Positions 44,463-52,077 of a stretch of 64,000 bases of DNA are shown in pieces. Where the stretch lies: positions 22,916-86,915 of the forward strand of contig JAALLE010000003.1 of NCBI GenBank assembly GCA_011087605.1, written 5' to 3'. The notes under the pieces were generated by a model that was given only the letters and a program-made list of their open reading frames with translations, was not told the DNA's origin and did not search any database. A program made the translations under genes and the position numbers. Each line of letters starts with the position of its first letter. The first letter of the stretch is position 1. The DNA comes from Hyphomicrobiales bacterium (GTDB lineage: Bacteria > Pseudomonadota > Alphaproteobacteria > Rhizobiales > Rhizobiaceae).

Positions 44463-44852
44463 CAAGCTGACTGCAAATCCTTTGGAATATGCCAGACGAC
44501 CAGCTTCACCAGTTTCTTTCAAAACCTTGCCGGACAGTTCAACAAGGCCTTTGCCCTGCTCGGACAGGCGCTCAGCTGCAGCAGCTGTGTTGGTGGTGGC
44601 CAGTTTGTAGAATTCGGCTACATCGTTGGTTTTGTTGAGAGCTTTGACGCCGTCGAAAGTCGCTGCAACGTTGGAGACGTAGTTTTCGTAGAGTTTCTTG
44701 GCAATTGCTTCGTTGCCTTTGAATACTGCTGCGTTGAACTCGATGGCGCTTTCAACTGCTTTTTCAGAATTGGCGATCTGAGTTGTGAAATATTCTTGTG
44801 ATTTTTCCATGTTAGGGCTCATTTCAATTTTTTCGTTCTGTTTCTTGGTCAT
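44460..44852 (-). CDS. phaP: phasin, PHA granule-associated protein
   Basis: A 130-residue amphipathic helical protein of the phasin 2 family: FTTQIANSEKAVESAIEFNAAVFKGNEAIAKKLYENYVSNVA in the middle (about residues 23-63) and an Ala/Lys-rich C-terminus. Phasins coat PHA granules and are usually repressed by PhaR. The gene is flanked by phaR and the divergent PHA synthesis operon, with PhaR-like sites upstream. The mRNA ends in a small-RNA-like structure. Translation may start at ATG 44852 or at an internal ATG at 44810; I keep the longer form. Confidence 0.82.
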   Translation of the reverse strand: MTKKQNEKIEMSPNMEKSQEYFTTQIANSEKAVESAIEFNAAVFKGNEAIAKKLYENYVSNVAATFDGVKALNKTNDVAEFYKLATTNTAAAAERLSEQGKGLVELSGKVLKETGEAGRLAYSKGFAVSL

Positions 44853-44947
44853 AATCTTCGTCTCGCTTCAGTGGCTGTGCAGGTTCAGCCTGGAGGTTTG
44901 AATTCTCGTGTCTGGGATCGACACAGCCCAACCTAGAGCATTTTTTG

Positions 44948-44956
44948 TGCATTGCA
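44948..44956. promoter_or_regulatory. TGC-N3-GCA site 1, possible PhaR operator
   Basis: TGCATTGCA, 96 bases upstream of the phaP start. Its centre is 21 bases, two helical turns, from the next site, which suits binding of two dimers on one DNA face. Confidence 0.5.
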
Positions 44957-44968
44957 ACATAAAAATGG

Positions 44969-44977
44969 TGCGCCGCA
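44969..44977. promoter_or_regulatory. TGC-N3-GCA site 2, possible PhaR operator
   Basis: TGCGCCGCA, within the longer dyad GTGCGCCGCAC, 21 bases from site 1. It is upstream of phaP and could also act on the divergent operon. Confidence 0.5.
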
Positions 44978-45244
44978 CAAATAATTCGCGTATTTTGTCC
45001 AAATGACAACCAAAAAAGAGACTTAACTATCAGATAAACAACGTAAAATTGACCTGTCCTGCAGAATTCGCATTGCAGCCCTGCGAAGTCTGTTATTGTT
45101 CTGTTGCTGCTGCCGTGTAGATAGGGCGCGTGAATTTATTGGACGGTTGCACAGAGGAATAGTTGCAGCGTCATCAAAAGTCGTAATTTGTTTGCCAAAG
45201 GGAGGCAGCAAGGTTGCGCAAAAAATCAGCATTAAGGGAAATCA

Positions 45245-46897
45245 ATGTCGAACAAATTGAGGTCTGCCCAGCTCCTCGTTAAATGTCTGGAGCATGAGGG
45301 TGTGGAATATATTTTTGGTATTCCGGGTGAAGAAAATATTGCCGTGATGGATGCGCTTTTGGATAGTCCGATCAAGTTCATCATTACGCGTCATGAACAG
45401 GCGGCTGCATTTATGGCCGATGTTTATGGTCGATTGACCGGTCGGGCGGGTGTTTGCATGTCAACATTGGGCCCGGGGGCGACCAATCTGGTGACCGGGG
45501 TTGCAGACGGTAATATGGACCGTGCACCGTTAGTTGCCATTGCCGGGCAGGGTGCGACCACGCGCATGCACAAGGAAAGCCATCAGGTGCTGGATCTGGT
45601 CAACCTGTTTGAACCGATCTCCAAATACAGCATGCAAATTCGCGAGCCGGAAATTGTGCCTGAAATCGTCCGCAAGGCTTTTAAGTTTGCGCAAGCAGAA
45701 AAGCCTGGCGCCGCCTTCATCGATTTCCCTGAAAATATTGCCGATATGGAAGTCGAAGACGTTGCTCCATTGAAAGTTCAGTCGCCACTGGCGCCGACCG
45801 CTGCTGTCGGTAAATGTCGTCAGGTCGCCGAATTGATCTCGAAAGCCAAAAGCCCGATCATTATCGCCGGTAACGGCATCATTCGTAACGGTGCATGTGA
45901 AGAACTGGTTGAACTGGCTGAAACCATCAGCGCCCCGGTGGCGACAACATTCATGGCCAAAGGTGCCATTCCGTCTTCCCATCCACTTAGCCTCGGTACC
46001 GTTGGTCTGAAGGCTCATGATCTTGTCGCCTTTGGAATTGATGAAGCCGATCTGGTCATCTGCATCGGCTACGATATGGTCGAATATGATCCTGCCTACT
46101 GGAACCCAAACCACGACAAGGTGATCATCCGCATTGACGGTACCGCCGCCGAAGTGGACAGAAACTACATCGTGGAAGCTGGTGTGATTGGTGATCTGAA
46201 GGATTCCATGCGTCGCATCGCAGCTCGGTGTGAGCGCGAAGCCAGCCCGGCGATGAAAAACCTTCGCGGCAAAATCGTTGGCATGTTGAATGAACATGCA
46301 GATGACACCGAATTTCCGGTCAAACCGCAGAAAATCATTTCCGACCTTCGCGAAGCGATGGATCCTGAAGACATCGTTATTTCAGATGTTGGGGCTCACA
46401 AAATGTGGATGGCCCGGATGTTTCAGGCTGAACGTCCCAACACCTGTATCATCTCAAACGGTTTTGCCTCCATGGGCATTGCACTGCCCGGCGCGATTGC
46501 CGCCAAGCTGGTTTATCCCGAGCGCAACATTCTGGCCGTCTGCGGCGACAGCGGTTTCATGATGAACAATCAGGAAATTGAAACCGCGGTTCGTCTGGGG
46601 CTGAACATCACGATCCTGATTTTCAACGACAACAAATATGGGCTGATCGAATGGCACCAGATGCGCGAATATGGTCGCGCTTCCCACATCGATGTAACCA
46701 ACCCGGATTTCGTCATGTTCGCCAAAAGTTTTGGCGCTAATGGCTACAAGGTTGAGCGCACCGAAGATCTGCTGGATACGATCCAGACCGCAATGAATGA
46801 TGGCGGAGTATCGATCATCGATTGCCCGGTTGATTATTCTGAAAACATGAAACTGACCAACAGGTTGAAAAGCCTGAAATCCTTCGACGAAGAATAG
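45245..46897 (+). CDS. ThDP-dependent acetolactate-synthase-like enzyme, candidate 2-oxoglutarate decarboxylase
   Basis: The 550-residue protein has the three-domain ThDP enzyme layout. The cofactor-activating Glu51 is in TRHEQAAAFMADVYG, a central dinucleotide-like domain follows, and the ThDP/Mg motif has GDS at 434-436 with NN just after. Automatic annotation would call it acetolactate synthase large subunit. No ilvN regulatory subunit is near. As I recall it, the sequence resembles the cyanobacterial enzymes first annotated as acetolactate synthase that decarboxylate 2-oxoglutarate to succinate semialdehyde. Its neighbours (iron alcohol dehydrogenase, PHA synthase, CoA transferase and, divergently, gabD) fit that reading. 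Pyruvate or another 2-oxoacid cannot be excluded. Confidence 0.7.
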   Translation: MSNKLRSAQLLVKCLEHEGVEYIFGIPGEENIAVMDALLDSPIKFIITRHEQAAAFMADVYGRLTGRAGVCMSTLGPGATNLVTGVADGNMDRAPLVAIAGQGATTRMHKESHQVLDLVNLFEPISKYSMQIREPEIVPEIVRKAFKFAQAEKPGAAFIDFPENIADMEVEDVAPLKVQSPLAPTAAVGKCRQVAELISKAKSPIIIAGNGIIRNGACEELVELAETISAPVATTFMAKGAIPSSHPLSLGTVGLKAHDLVAFGIDEADLVICIGYDMVEYDPAYWNPNHDKVIIRIDGTAAEVDRNYIVEAGVIGDLKDSMRRIAARCEREASPAMKNLRGKIVGMLNEHADDTEFPVKPQKIISDLREAMDPEDIVISDVGAHKMWMARMFQAERPNTCIISNGFASMGIALPGAIAAKLVYPERNILAVCGDSGFMMNNQEIETAVRLGLNITILIFNDNKYGLIEWHQMREYGRASHIDVTNPDFVMFAKSFGANGYKVERTEDLLDTIQTAMNDGGVSIIDCPVDYSENMKLTNRLKSLKSFDEE

Positions 46898-46906
46898 GAC
46901 TTAAAG

Positions 46907-48061
46907 ATGCACGCCTTTCAATTTCAAACAACCAAATCCATTCTTTGTGAAGTCGGAGCCACTGCCAAAATTGGTAACCTTATGGCCGAGATGGAATGCA
47001 GCAAAGTAGCCTTTGTCACCGACAAGATGATCCTTGAACTCGGCCTTGCCGATGCGGCTCTTGATGGACTGAAGGCTGCTGGTGTTTCAGTTCACATTAT
47101 TGATGACGTTGTCGCTGATCCGCCTGAAGCCATGATCCTGAAAGCCGTGGAAGAAGCCAAGGCCGAAGGCGTCGACGGTGTGGTTTCCGTTGGTGGTGGT
47201 TCTTCCCTTGATACTGCGAAACTGATCGCCGTTCTTGTGGGTTCCAATCAGCCAATCGAAGAAATGTATGGAGTTGGACTTGTCAAAGGCGGTCGCCTGC
47301 CTCTGGTTCTGGCACCAACCACAGCCGGAACTGGATCTGAAGTCACACCAATCTCGATTGTTACCACCGGCACCAATGAGAAAAAGGGTGTTGTATCGCC
47401 TCAATTGCTGCCTGACTGGGCCATATTGGACGCCGAACTCACTGTTGGACTGCCCGCCCATGTGACAGCCGCAACCGGTATTGATGCGATGGTGCATGCG
47501 ATTGAGGCTTTCACCTCAAAGCATAAGAAAAACATCGTATCCGACACGTTGGCCCGTGAGGCTCTGAGCCTGTTGGGTGCCAATATCCACACCGCTTGCA
47601 CCAATGGTGAAGACCGCGATGCCCGCTCCAACATGTTGCTTGGTTCAATGCTTGCCGGCATGGCGTTTGCCAATGCTCCGGTGGCAGCGGTTCACGCACT
47701 GGCCTATCCGCTGGGAGGTCATTTTCACGTTCCGCACGGTCTCTCAAACGCGCTGGTTCTGCCCTATGTTCTGGACTTCAACATGAGCGCCGCGACGGAT
47801 CAGTATGCCGAAATCGGGCCGATCATTTTCCCCGCATTGGCTGGCAAATCAGCCAGTGCGATCGGCGAAGGCATGGTTGAAGGATTTAAGGCAATGGGGC
47901 CGGAACTTGGCATGCAGAGCAAATTGGCCGAAGTTGGGGTCAATCACAACAATCTGCCAATGTTGGCAGAAGATGCGATGAAGCAGGCCCGCTTGCTAGT
48001 CAACAATCCACGTGAGATGACGTACGAAGCAGCTCTCGCGATCTATACAGCAGCACTTTAG
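46907..48061 (+). CDS. iron-containing alcohol dehydrogenase, candidate 4-hydroxybutyrate dehydrogenase
   Basis: The 384-residue group III alcohol dehydrogenase has the NAD-binding GGGSSLDTAK near residues 98-107 and TTAGTGSEVTP near 139-149. The metal ligands are Asp193, His197, His263 and His277 (GIDAMVHAIEAF; HALAYPLGGHFHVPHG). It interconverts an aldehyde and a primary alcohol with NAD(P). It lies 9 bases after the ThDP enzyme and 12 bases before phaE. In that setting, succinate semialdehyde to 4-hydroxybutyrate is a good guess; lactaldehyde or malonate semialdehyde are alternatives. Confidence 0.8.
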   Translation: MHAFQFQTTKSILCEVGATAKIGNLMAEMECSKVAFVTDKMILELGLADAALDGLKAAGVSVHIIDDVVADPPEAMILKAVEEAKAEGVDGVVSVGGGSSLDTAKLIAVLVGSNQPIEEMYGVGLVKGGRLPLVLAPTTAGTGSEVTPISIVTTGTNEKKGVVSPQLLPDWAILDAELTVGLPAHVTAATGIDAMVHAIEAFTSKHKKNIVSDTLAREALSLLGANIHTACTNGEDRDARSNMLLGSMLAGMAFANAPVAAVHALAYPLGGHFHVPHGLSNALVLPYVLDFNMSAATDQYAEIGPIIFPALAGKSASAIGEGMVEGFKAMGPELGMQSKLAEVGVNHNNLPMLAEDAMKQARLLVNNPREMTYEAALAIYTAAL

Positions 48062-48073
48062 GAGCACCAGATC

Positions 48074-48874
48074 ATGGCCAACAGCGACAATGCATTTCAA
48101 CAAATGTTTGACATGTGGCAGCAGGGTCAGGAAGCCTATCTTAAGGCCCAGAAGGAAGCGGCTGATGAGTTCAGCCGCAATTTCTCTGACGCGACTGCTG
48201 CAAACGCTTTCAACTTTGGACCCGATGCCACAAAGAGCTGGCAGGGTTTCGTCAATTCCTGGGCACCGGCCTGGAACCCCTCTGCGATGATGGCAAACGG
48301 ATCTGTCGACAATTTGTTTGCTCAGGGCAAAGATGCGCTGCATGGCATGTTGGACCCGGCCAACTGGATGAACCAGGCGCCGGAGCAATTGAGAAATATT
48401 CTCAATTCGGTTGCTCAAGGTCCCCAATTTGCTGATCTGGCGACCCCTCAGATCGACGCGGCTGAGGCCTGGCGTGAATCTCTGGATTATCAAAAAGCGG
48501 CCATGGACTTTGCCAAGATCATGCAGGACGCCTGGGGACGTGCATTCAAGCGCTATAGCGAAAGCTATACACTTGAAGATCTGCAATCGGGTGAAGTCAA
48601 GGAAGCGCTCGATGCCTGGCTGAAGGCGGCCAACGAGGAATTGCTTGAAACCCAACGGTCCCCGGAGTTCATGGACGCCCAGCGTCGCCTCATGCGGGCC
48701 GGTGTTGAAATTAAGGCCAGACAGCGTGAAACCGCTGAATCCTGGTGCGAAAACTGGCAGATGCCAACCCGCACTGAAGTCGATGATGTTGCTAAAATAG
48801 TTCACGAATTGCGCCGCGAAGTGCGTAAGCTAAAGCGTGAAGTTGCAGCTCTAAAAGTGGCCAAGGAATCATGA
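48074..48874 (+). CDS. phaE: class III PHA synthase subunit PhaE
   Basis: A 266-residue hydrophilic protein with FQQMFDMWQQGQEAYLKAQKEA at the N-terminus, the central DYQKAAMDFAKIMQDAWGRAF region and a C-terminal coiled coil (VDDVAKIVHELRREVRKLKREVAALK). It fits the PhaE family, the non-catalytic partner that activates class III PhaC. It is shorter than the purple-sulfur-bacterial PhaE of roughly 360 residues. GGAG precedes the ATG and the gene overlaps phaC by four bases. Assignment leans on the adjacent class III PhaC. Confidence 0.8.
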   Translation: MANSDNAFQQMFDMWQQGQEAYLKAQKEAADEFSRNFSDATAANAFNFGPDATKSWQGFVNSWAPAWNPSAMMANGSVDNLFAQGKDALHGMLDPANWMNQAPEQLRNILNSVAQGPQFADLATPQIDAAEAWRESLDYQKAAMDFAKIMQDAWGRAFKRYSESYTLEDLQSGEVKEALDAWLKAANEELLETQRSPEFMDAQRRLMRAGVEIKARQRETAESWCENWQMPTRTEVDDVAKIVHELRREVRKLKREVAALKVAKES

Positions 48875-50061
48875 TCCCTCGCAAGAGAAACTCTGACGGT
48901 AGCTTGATGGATAGCAACGATCTGGCCGGCGAAGCCTGGGCTTCAGCATGGTCGCAGATGGTTGATGCCGGTATGAAGGCCGTGCGGTCCAGCGAAGTGT
49001 TGAGTGGTCAGCGGCAGGCGGAAGTAGAAATCGCTGAATCGCCTGTCGATCTGGTTTTCCAGATTGACAAAGTGCGGATGCTCAAATACCGGCCGCTGGC
49101 AAAGAAAAAGCCAAATGTTCCGCCTGTATTGATTTGCTATGGACTGTTTGGCCGCCAGACGATGATCGATTTGCAGGAAGACCGCTCGTTGGTGCGCAAT
49201 CTTCTCGCTGACGGGATTGAAGTCTATGTCGTTGACTGGGGCACACCTACACGTGCCGATCAATATCTGAGCATGGATGATTATATTGATCTTTATCTTG
49301 GCAGCTGTGTGGAAGAACTGGTTGCCCTCAATGGTGGAAAACCGGTCACCATATTCGGGATTTGCGAAGGTGGAACTTTCGCGGCGGCACTTGCTGCATC
49401 GCGCCCCGAATTGTTTGCGGGACTGGCGTTGGCCATTACCCCAATCGATTTTCGCGGTGAGCCCGATAAATTCTGGCAGGGCGAAGGATTTCTCAACAGC
49501 TGGATTCAAAACCTCAGTCAGGATGATGTCGATCTGATCATCGACACCTATGGCATGTTGCCCGGTGCCCTGACTGGTGCGATCTTTTCGTCGCTCACAC
49601 CGATGGCCAGCCTGACCAAATACAATATTGGTCTTGCCAATATGGATGGCGACGAGGCAGCAATCCTGAATTTTCTGCGCATGGAAAAATGGATTGCCGA
49701 CCGGCCTGATCATCCCGGAGAAGCCGCCCGCCAATGGCTCAATGAACTTTATCGCGAGAACCAGTTGGTTGAAGGAAAATTCCAGCTCGCCGGAGAAACC
49801 GTTGATTTGCATAACATTTCCTGCCCGGTGCTCAATATCTATGCGCTGCAGGATCACATCATTCCGGTGAGTTGTTCGAAGGCTCTGTCAAAGTTTGTTA
49901 AACCGGATCTTTATCAGGAGATCGGGTTCCCGGGTGGGCATGTCGGCGTATTTGTCAGCCGCAAGGCGCAGGGCGTTGTCGCAGGTGGGCTGAGTGACTG
50001 GATCAAGAGCACTCAAAAACCTGACCGCAAGAAATCTGTGAAGTCGGCTAAAAAGAAATAA
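48871..50061 (+). CDS. phaC: class III poly(hydroxyalkanoate) synthase subunit PhaC
   Basis: The 396-residue enzyme has the lipase-box-like GICEGG with nucleophile Cys165, Asp328 in YALQDHIIPV and His357 in FPGGHVGV. The 29-residue Asp-to-His spacing matches class III PhaC. The length, well below the roughly 570-600 residues of class I enzymes usual in alphaproteobacteria, marks a class III/IV type. It polymerises hydroxyacyl-CoA at the granule surface. The start overlaps the phaE stop (ATGA), and phaE supplies the second subunit. The Lys-rich C-terminus (KSVKSAKKK) is unusual but plausible. Confidence 0.9.
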   Translation: MIPRKRNSDGSLMDSNDLAGEAWASAWSQMVDAGMKAVRSSEVLSGQRQAEVEIAESPVDLVFQIDKVRMLKYRPLAKKKPNVPPVLICYGLFGRQTMIDLQEDRSLVRNLLADGIEVYVVDWGTPTRADQYLSMDDYIDLYLGSCVEELVALNGGKPVTIFGICEGGTFAAALAASRPELFAGLALAITPIDFRGEPDKFWQGEGFLNSWIQNLSQDDVDLIIDTYGMLPGALTGAIFSSLTPMASLTKYNIGLANMDGDEAAILNFLRMEKWIADRPDHPGEAARQWLNELYRENQLVEGKFQLAGETVDLHNISCPVLNIYALQDHIIPVSCSKALSKFVKPDLYQEIGFPGGHVGVFVSRKAQGVVAGGLSDWIKSTQKPDRKKSVKSAKKK

Positions 50062-50082
50062 ATCACTATTTGGGGAATATAG

Positions 50083-52020
50083 ATGGTCGATAAAGTCATC
50101 CCTCTTGAAGATGCAATTGCCACGATTGGCGATGGCGACATGGTTTGTGTGTCGGGTTTCGTTGGCATCGGCACGCCGGACGGACTGTTGCGTGGATTGG
50201 AAGAACGTTTTCTTGCATCCGCCGCGCCGCGTGATTTGTCATTGATATTTGCCGCTGCCCCCGGCGACGGCAAGGCAAAGGGACTAAACCGTCTGGCCCA
50301 TAGTGGCCTGGTGAAACGCGCTATTGGCGGCCACTGGTCGTTGGTACCCAAGCTCGGTGCCATGGCGGTGGCAGAAGAAATTGAAGCTTACAATCTGCCA
50401 CTTGGCTGCATCTCCCAACTCTATCGTGACATCGCTTCAGGCAAGCCGGGCATGTTTTCAAAGGTTGGTCTGCGCACCTTTGTCGATCCACGCCAAAGCG
50501 GTGGGGCAATCAATGCGCGCTCGACTGAAAAGCTGGTTGAGGTAAAGGAACTTCAGGGCGAAGAGTGGTTATTCTATCACGCGGTGCCGGTCGATGTGGC
50601 GCTCATTCGCGGCACCACAGCAGATCCGACCGGCAACATTACCATGGAGCGAGAAGCATTGACGCTGGACATGTTGCCAATTGCCATGGCGGCAAAGAAT
50701 TCCGGTGGCCTGGTCATTGCCCAGGTAGAGCGCATCGCTGCCGCCGGGTCACTGTCACCCAAAGATGTGGTGGTGCCGGGTAATCTGGTGGATTGCGTTG
50801 TCGTGGCTGAACCTGAAGACCACATGCAGACCTTCCAGACCCAGTATGAACACGCTTTTACCGGGCGCATGGTTGGTGTCGTCGACCAGAATGCGCCGAT
50901 GAAGCTCGACCCGCGCAAGATCATCGCCAGGCGTGCAGCGCAGGAATTGCCGGTCAACGGCGTCGTCAATCTGGGCATTGGTATGCCCGAAGGCGTCGGT
51001 GCGGTTGCTAATGAAGAAGAGATCATCGATCACATCACGCTGACCACCGAGGCCGGAGTTTTGGGAGGCGTGCCGCAGTCGGGTCTCGATTTTGGTGCGG
51101 CGATCAATGCAAATTCGATCATCCAGACCAATCAGCAGTTTGATTTTTATGATGGTGGCGGACTTGATCTTGCCTGTTTGGGCATGGCGGAAACCGATGC
51201 GAGCGGTAATGTAAATGTCAGCCGATTCAAGGATCGTTTTGCCGGGGCGGGCGGCTTTATCAATATTTCGCAAAATGCCCGCAAGGTGCTGTTTGTTGGA
51301 ACATTTACGGCCGGTGGCCTTCAGGTTCAACTGGACAACGGCAATATGTCGATTGTTCAGGAAGGCCGCAATCGCAAGTTTATTGTTGGGGTTGAGCAGA
51401 TTACGTTCAATGGTGCCTATGCTGCAGAACAGGGCAAGGAAATTCTCTACATCACCGAACGCTGCGTCTTCAAAATGACTGACGATGGATTGGAGTTGAT
51501 TGAAATTGCTCCCGGTATCGATTTGAAAAATGACATTCTGAACCAGATGGAATTCGAGCCGATCATCAACGATGTGAAGCTGATGGATGAACGCCTGTTT
51601 CGCGACAAACGTATGGGATTGCGTGGGGACATGTTGAACATGAACATGTCCAGCCGCCTGTACCATGACGCGGGAAACAATATTGTATTTGCGAATTTGA
51701 GCGGCATTTCATTGGATACAGAAGATGATCTGGAAGCGTTTCGGGCACCATTTGAAGAATTCATTTCCGGTCTGGGCCAGAAAGTGAACCTGATTTCCAA
51801 CCATGACGGAATGAGCATCGCGCCGCGTCTGGTGGGCAAATGGGTAGATATGTTGTCGCGGCTGGAGAGCCAGTATTATATGACAGCCTGCCGGTATTCG
51901 ACCAGTCCATTTCTGCGCCAGAAACTTGGACAGGACCTGAAAAACCGGGCCATTGCGCCACATATTTTCGAAACCCAGAAGGAAGCGGCTGCCTATTTGG
52001 CCAGTACCAGCTCGGCGTAA
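50083..52020 (+). CDS. two-domain acyl-CoA transferase, propionate-CoA-transferase-like, with C-terminal extension
   Basis: The 645-residue protein has two CoA transferase domains. The first starts VIPLEDAIATIGDGDMVCVSG. The second has VNLGIGMPEGVGAVANEE and the catalytic Glu323 in TTEAGVLGG. It resembles propionate CoA-transferase (Pct), which moves CoA among acetate, propionate, lactate and hydroxyacids. About 130 C-terminal residues (from about 505) exceed the usual 520-residue length, containing LSGISLDTEDDLEAFRAPF, of unknown purpose. It is the last gene of the operon, 21 bases after phaC, and could supply the monomer CoA ester. A terminator follows. Confidence 0.82.
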   Translation: MVDKVIPLEDAIATIGDGDMVCVSGFVGIGTPDGLLRGLEERFLASAAPRDLSLIFAAAPGDGKAKGLNRLAHSGLVKRAIGGHWSLVPKLGAMAVAEEIEAYNLPLGCISQLYRDIASGKPGMFSKVGLRTFVDPRQSGGAINARSTEKLVEVKELQGEEWLFYHAVPVDVALIRGTTADPTGNITMEREALTLDMLPIAMAAKNSGGLVIAQVERIAAAGSLSPKDVVVPGNLVDCVVVAEPEDHMQTFQTQYEHAFTGRMVGVVDQNAPMKLDPRKIIARRAAQELPVNGVVNLGIGMPEGVGAVANEEEIIDHITLTTEAGVLGGVPQSGLDFGAAINANSIIQTNQQFDFYDGGGLDLACLGMAETDASGNVNVSRFKDRFAGAGGFINISQNARKVLFVGTFTAGGLQVQLDNGNMSIVQEGRNRKFIVGVEQITFNGAYAAEQGKEILYITERCVFKMTDDGLELIEIAPGIDLKNDILNQMEFEPIINDVKLMDERLFRDKRMGLRGDMLNMNMSSRLYHDAGNNIVFANLSGISLDTEDDLEAFRAPFEEFISGLGQKVNLISNHDGMSIAPRLVGKWVDMLSRLESQYYMTACRYSTSPFLRQKLGQDLKNRAIAPHIFETQKEAAAYLASTSSA

Positions 52021-52059
52021 AAAAGCGGCCCGTTCGTGGGAACGGGCCGCCCTTGTTTT
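52021..52059. terminator. bidirectional terminator between CoA transferase and ABC operon
   Basis: A perfect 11-base stem (GCGGCCCGTTC / GAACGGGCCGC) with a 4-base loop lies at 52025-52050. It is followed by CCTTGTTTT on the plus strand and TTTTTT on the minus strand. It can end both the PHA operon and the convergent pyrimidine-transporter operon. Confidence 0.88.
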
Positions 52060-52077
52060 GCTAAGTAGATTGTATGA

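Larger units (their letters stand above)
44853..45244. promoter_or_regulatory. divergent control region between phaP and the PHA synthesis operon
   Basis: This 392-base stretch has no convincing ORF. It must carry the leftward phaP promoter and the rightward promoter of the ThDP-enzyme-phaEC operon. Two TGC-N3-GCA sites lie at 44948-44956 and 44969-44977. The remainder is AT-rich near phaP and otherwise featureless; small overlapping frames here look spurious. No sigma-54 site was recognised. Confidence 0.6.

Noticed and set aside
45530..46297. 255-residue open frame on the minus strand
   Set aside because: It is antisense to the ThDP enzyme gene and has no domain pattern.
45245..46897. Plain acetolactate synthase (ilvB/alsS) assignment
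   Set aside because: No ilvN, ilvC or budA is nearby, and the PHA operon context favours another 2-oxoacid. The assignment is kept as an alternative only.
48943..49857. 304-residue open frame on the minus strand
   Set aside because: It is antisense to phaC, with no recognisable motif; the phaC reading explains this DNA.
50755..51666. 303-residue open frame on the minus strand
   Set aside because: It is antisense to the CoA transferase coding sequence, which has clear family motifs. The composition is that of a reverse reading and there is no ribosome site.
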